Below, one piece after another: positions 6,110 to 8,133 of a DNA stretch of 8,133 bases. Location of the stretch: assembly GCA_002403175.1 (NCBI GenBank), contig DHHG01000112.1:1-8133 (forward strand), given 5' to 3'. Within the stretch, counting starts at the first letter, position 1. Each line of letters begins with the position of its first letter. Origin of the DNA: Syntrophaceae bacterium UBA4778 (lineage in GTDB: Bacteria > Desulfobacterota > Syntrophia > Syntrophales > UBA4778). The position numbers were made by a program, and so were the translations under genes. The notes beneath the pieces were generated by a model. The model was not told the DNA's origin, did no database searches, and saw only the letters and a list, made by a program, of their open reading frames with translations.

Positions 6110-6410
6110 TCCTATTTTTCGCCTCTAACCGAAGCACCAGAGGGCACCCGGCATAAGTCGTTCTCATTCATTGCTTGATCTGCTAACGAAACTCTCAGAA
6201 AAAAAAACGAGAGACATAAGACAACTAAATTGCATCAAGTTTGAGTCTGCGATACGAGAAGAGACAGATTTTTTTCTTAGACCGGAAACCACACTGAATC
6301 ATTATTTAAATCGGATTTCTACGTTATTGAAATCGGGATGGAAGACAATTACCATAATTTATATTCAAACATTCTGTTTGAAAATCAAGATCTATAAGGA
6401 ATGTACGCCT
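6110..6410. other. ~300-base AT-rich intergenic stretch
   Basis: This region separates the flavoprotein start from the possible small membrane ORF. A plus-strand frame opening at a TTG (6171) runs through it, but its translation resembles no known domain and has no ribosome site, so I treat it as non-coding. It should hold the flavoprotein promoter on the minus strand, although I found no hexamer pair with good spacing. It contains CTCTC/GAGAG arms around an A9 run (about 6192-6213). Nothing else is clear. Confidence 0.4.
6327..6355 (+). promoter_or_regulatory. Candidate promoter for the small membrane ORF
   Basis: TTGAAA (6327-6332) and TACCAT (6350-6355) are separated by 17 bases and match 5 and 4 of 6 consensus positions respectively. 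A start near 6362 would give a leader of about 49 bases ahead of ATG 6411. This is motif-based inference in an AT-rich stretch. Confidence 0.3.
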
Positions 6411-6641
6411 ATGCCGATGCCATTCAATTTGTTTGCTATGTTAAACGGCGGCTTCGCCATGGTAGCTCCGGCAAATTCCCAATCGGCTCTCGATACCTCT
6501 ACTGCGAAAAATCAATTAGAACTTCTGATCTTCAATCCGCTACCCGTTTCCGACCCGACCTTTATAGCCGTTATTGGACTGGCCTTTATTTTGATAGCAG
6601 TACTCTGGCGCAAAGTCATTCCAGGCAATTCAATGGAATAG
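6411..6641 (+). CDS. Possible 76-residue single-pass membrane protein with PEP-CTERM-like tail
   Basis: I do not recognise this gene. The ATG at 6411 follows AAGGA by ten bases, and the frame ends at TAG 6639-6641, three bases from the convergent stop of the Crp/Fnr gene. The N-terminal half is mildly hydrophobic and lacks the basic residues of a signal peptide (MPMPFNLFAMLNGGFAMV). The middle is polar (about 21-38). The C-terminal part has P-V-S-D-P (45-49), a hydrophobic helix (about 51-66), then W-R-K. That order recalls a PEP-CTERM sorting tail (VPEP, helix, basic cluster), but the motif is not canonical, eight residues follow, and no signal peptide is present. A small bitopic membrane protein is the safer reading. 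A possible promoter precedes it and a weak hairpin overlaps its stop. It could also be chance. Confidence 0.42.
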   Translation: MPMPFNLFAMLNGGFAMVAPANSQSALDTSTAKNQLELLIFNPLPVSDPTFIAVIGLAFILIAVLWRKVIPGNSME

Positions 6642-6646
6642 TTTTT
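6618..6646 (+). terminator. Weak intrinsic terminator at the end of the small membrane ORF
   Basis: ATTCCA (6618-6623) pairs with TGGAAT (6634-6639) over a 10-base loop, followed by AG and five T residues (6642-6646). The stem is only six pairs and overlaps the stop codon. If real, it supports the small ORF being transcribed as its own unit. Confidence 0.3.
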
Positions 6647-7328
6647 AAGCAAGCTCTCTCACAAATTCAGGCTTCAATCGGATATACCGGCTTTGCATTT
6701 CTATATAACCGTCCTTCTGCCATCTGTTCATGATTCTGGTGACGGTCTCTCTCGTCAAACCGGACATATTTGCGATATCGTTATGCGTTAGTTTTATTTT
6801 TAACAGAACCCCTTCCTCTTGATTCTCTCCGTATTCGTGCATTAATTTGATAAACAGCATCTGCATGCGCTGATTCGCATTATTCAGGTTTAGCATTTTA
6901 ATGCAATCAACACTCTCGCGAAACCGGCTGCACAGAAGCTTTAAGAGATTATCCAGAACTTTGGGATGCGATCTGAAAAGAATATAAAAATCCTCTTTTG
7001 ACATAATAGAGATAAGGGAATCGGAAACTGCCATTACGCGCGCCTGCGTCGTTTTGCCATCTATCAAGGAGACCTCACCAAAAGTATCACCTGCGCCATG
7101 TATGCTGAGGACGATCTCTTTGCCATCTTCGGTAGTTTGAATAACCTTCACCCTGCCCTTCAGGATGATATACATGAACTTATTTGTGTCCTCTTCTCGA
7201 AGAATGATTTCACCTTTTTTGATCCGCTTCATAAACATCTTATCGCGAATGGATGCAATTTCACTATCATCCAGATTATCGAAAAGAGGTATTCTCCCTA
7301 AAATGTCCGTTTCGGAATTTGTTTTCAT
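6645..7328 (-). CDS. Crp/Fnr-family transcriptional regulator
   Basis: This is a 227-residue cytoplasmic regulator. An N-terminal cyclic-nucleotide-binding-like beta-roll (about 10-115) includes the GDTFGEVSLIDG cassette (80-91). A dimerisation helix (about 117-150) follows, and then a Crp-type winged helix-turn-helix, with KLTHNDIANMSGLTRETVTRIMNRWQKDGYIE (about 179-210) carrying the recognition helix. The cassette position where cAMP-binding members have Arg (the R of the RSA block) is Thr94, followed by Gln and Ala, so classical cAMP binding looks unlikely. No N-terminal cysteine cluster is present, so it is not an FNR-type iron-sulfur sensor. The ATG at 7328 has only a weak GGAA upstream. 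A perfect short palindrome lies 23 bases before the start and could be an autoregulatory operator. Its effector and targets are unknown. Confidence 0.88.
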   Translation of the reverse strand: MKTNSETDILGRIPLFDNLDDSEIASIRDKMFMKRIKKGEIILREEDTNKFMYIILKGRVKVIQTTEDGKEIVLSIHGAGDTFGEVSLIDGKTTQARVMAVSDSLISIMSKEDFYILFRSHPKVLDNLLKLLCSRFRESVDCIKMLNLNNANQRMQMLFIKLMHEYGENQEEGVLLKIKLTHNDIANMSGLTRETVTRIMNRWQKDGYIEMQSRYIRLKPEFVRELA

Positions 7329-7350
7329 AAATATTTGTTCCGACTAAATT

Positions 7351-7363
7351 GATATGGAATATC
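7351..7363. promoter_or_regulatory. Candidate operator, palindrome GATAT-N3-ATATC
   Basis: This is a perfect 5-bp inverted repeat with a 3-base centre, 23 bases upstream of the Crp/Fnr-family start. The position would suit autorepression or promoter overlap. It does not resemble the TGTGA-N6-TCACA or TTGAT-N4-ATCAA boxes of Crp and Fnr, so a link to this regulator is speculative. Confidence 0.3.
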
Positions 7364-7395
7364 GCTGATACTGCTTTTCCGCAAAGGCTCACACC

Positions 7396-8133
7396 CTATT
7401 CCTTCTGCAGAATTAAGCACAGATTCTCCTGATAAAAGCCTCTATGAATAGCTGGACCGTTTTTGATGAGAAATCTCTCGAATTGGTGTGCAGGCGAGAA
7501 CAGCCATCTAAGTTTCCGGACAATGTTTCTTCTCAGGTATAACTGAAGACTGCTGACGACCTTCATGCACTCGGACCTTCCGATACTCAGGTCAAACTCA
7601 TGATAACTAACCCCTCGTCCTCTCCTTAGAAAATCCAGCTCTATTCCTTCCCTATACTCAGTATAGTGCTCCCTAAATCCCTTTCTTTTACTGAAGCGGG
7701 CATATTGTATCGCGATATCATCTGGAAGCCAATGAAAGAAAGGCAACATAGAGGTATGCGAATCATGAAACCAAAGGCGGTTTGGTGTTTCAATAACACA
7801 GAACAAGCCTTTGGGCGGCAGCGCATTCCAGGCATCCCGTATGGCTTTAATCCTTTCGCATACCGTCATATGCTCCAGAGCAGCATAGAAGATAATCCAA
7901 TCGTAGTCCATTCCAGAAGCCAGCCTACCAATATCTGCTCCGTTATGAACCAGTAATCTCGGCTGCAAACCGTAAATCTGACACCGATCCTCGGCCACTC
8001 GAATGCTTCGACTTTCAATATCGATTCCGGTTATGCTGGCACCCTGTTCAGCCATGGCCACGGTAGAACATCCCGTACCGGAACCAATTTCCAGTATATT
8101 GGATCCCTTCAAGGATCGAACAGAACTCATCCA
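7396..8133 (-). CDS. Class I SAM-dependent methyltransferase, 5' end outside the window
   Basis: The frame is open to the window edge (Trp then Met at 8130), so the N-terminus is probably missing; the 8130 ATG has no upstream sequence to judge it by. Counting from that Met, motif I is ILEIGSGTGCST (12-23) and GIDIES (35-40) holds the acidic residue that binds the SAM ribose. The post-motif sequence YDWIIFYAALEHM (76-88) is typical of the Methyltransf_11/23 group. The downstream ETPNRLWFHDSHTSMLPFFHWLP stretch (about 114-136) is a recurring block in methyltransferases found near surface-sugar or lipid genes; that comparison is from memory. The substrate is unknown. The gene ends 67 bases upstream of the Crp/Fnr-family start on the same strand, with no terminator visible, so the regulator may be partly cotranscribed with it. 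Confidence 0.83.
   Translation of the reverse strand, partial: WMSSVRSLKGSNILEIGSGTGCSTVAMAEQGASITGIDIESRSIRVAEDRCQIYGLQPRLLVHNGADIGRLASGMDYDWIIFYAALEHMTVCERIKAIRDAWNALPPKGLFCVIETPNRLWFHDSHTSMLPFFHWLPDDIAIQYARFSKRKGFREHYTEYREGIELDFLRRGRGVSYHEFDLSIGRSECMKVVSSLQLYLRRNIVRKLRWLFSPAHQFERFLIKNGPAIHRGFYQENLCLILQKE

Noticed and set aside
6171..6410. N-terminal extension of the small membrane ORF from a TTG start
   Set aside because: There is no ribosome site, the AT-rich residue string resembles no protein, and the ATG at 6411 is better placed.
6401..6733. Plus-strand 110-codon open frame
   Set aside because: It shifts frame against the small membrane ORF and runs antisense into the Crp/Fnr gene.
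1..8133. CRISPR array, tRNA, rRNA, transposase, phage or toxin-antitoxin genes
   Set aside because: I saw no regularly spaced direct repeats, no cloverleaf-like sequences and no matching protein motifs on either strand.

Overview
The window is an ordinary-looking bacterial chromosome segment of moderate GC. It holds eight protein genes I can support (two cut by the window edges) plus one possible small membrane-protein gene. Predicted Tat-exported proteins imply a diderm or similar envelope. A short-chain fatty-acid (AtoE-type) permease, an exported FAD_binding_2 flavoprotein, a hemerythrin-like protein, and a terminal-repeat element beginning AGACTG(T/C)T..AAAAAG recall anaerobic Desulfobacterota, for example syntrophic lineages. 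That taxonomic guess is inference only.

Layout. 1-1209 (minus): a cupin gene with a signal peptide, followed 25 bases later by an AtoE-family transporter whose C-terminal half lies outside the window. This is a likely two-gene operon. 1210-1585: intergenic DNA with a degenerate ~115 bp terminal-inverted-repeat element, whose edge may supply the cupin promoter, and a very strong 20-bp-stem terminator. 1586-3377 (minus): an exported hemerythrin/HHE-domain protein and, upstream of it, a COG1237-type metallo-beta-lactamase-fold enzyme. 3378-3568: a divergent promoter region. 3569-4408 (plus): an alpha/beta hydrolase, convergent with the next gene. 4520-6109 (minus): a Tat-dependent FAD_binding_2 flavoprotein lacking the fumarate-reductase catalytic residues. 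6110-6410: a ~300-base stretch with no convincing gene. 6411-6641 (plus): a possible 76-residue single-pass membrane protein whose C-terminus loosely resembles a PEP-CTERM sorting tail. 6645-7328 (minus): a Crp/Fnr-family regulator. 7396-8133 (minus): a class I SAM methyltransferase, cut at its 5' end.

How the genes may work together. Three of the minus-strand products (cupin, hemerythrin-like protein, flavoprotein) carry export signals and would act outside the cytoplasm. AtoE would move short-chain fatty acids across the inner membrane. The Crp/Fnr protein is the only regulator visible. A near-palindrome GATAT-N3-ATATC lies just upstream of its own gene and, in degenerate form, upstream of the hemerythrin gene, which permits a speculative regulatory link. 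I found no CRISPR array, tRNA, rRNA, transposase gene or phage gene. No clearly new multi-gene system is demonstrated. The best leads are the divergent exported flavoprotein, the small membrane ORF with its leader region, and the repeat-borne promoter.
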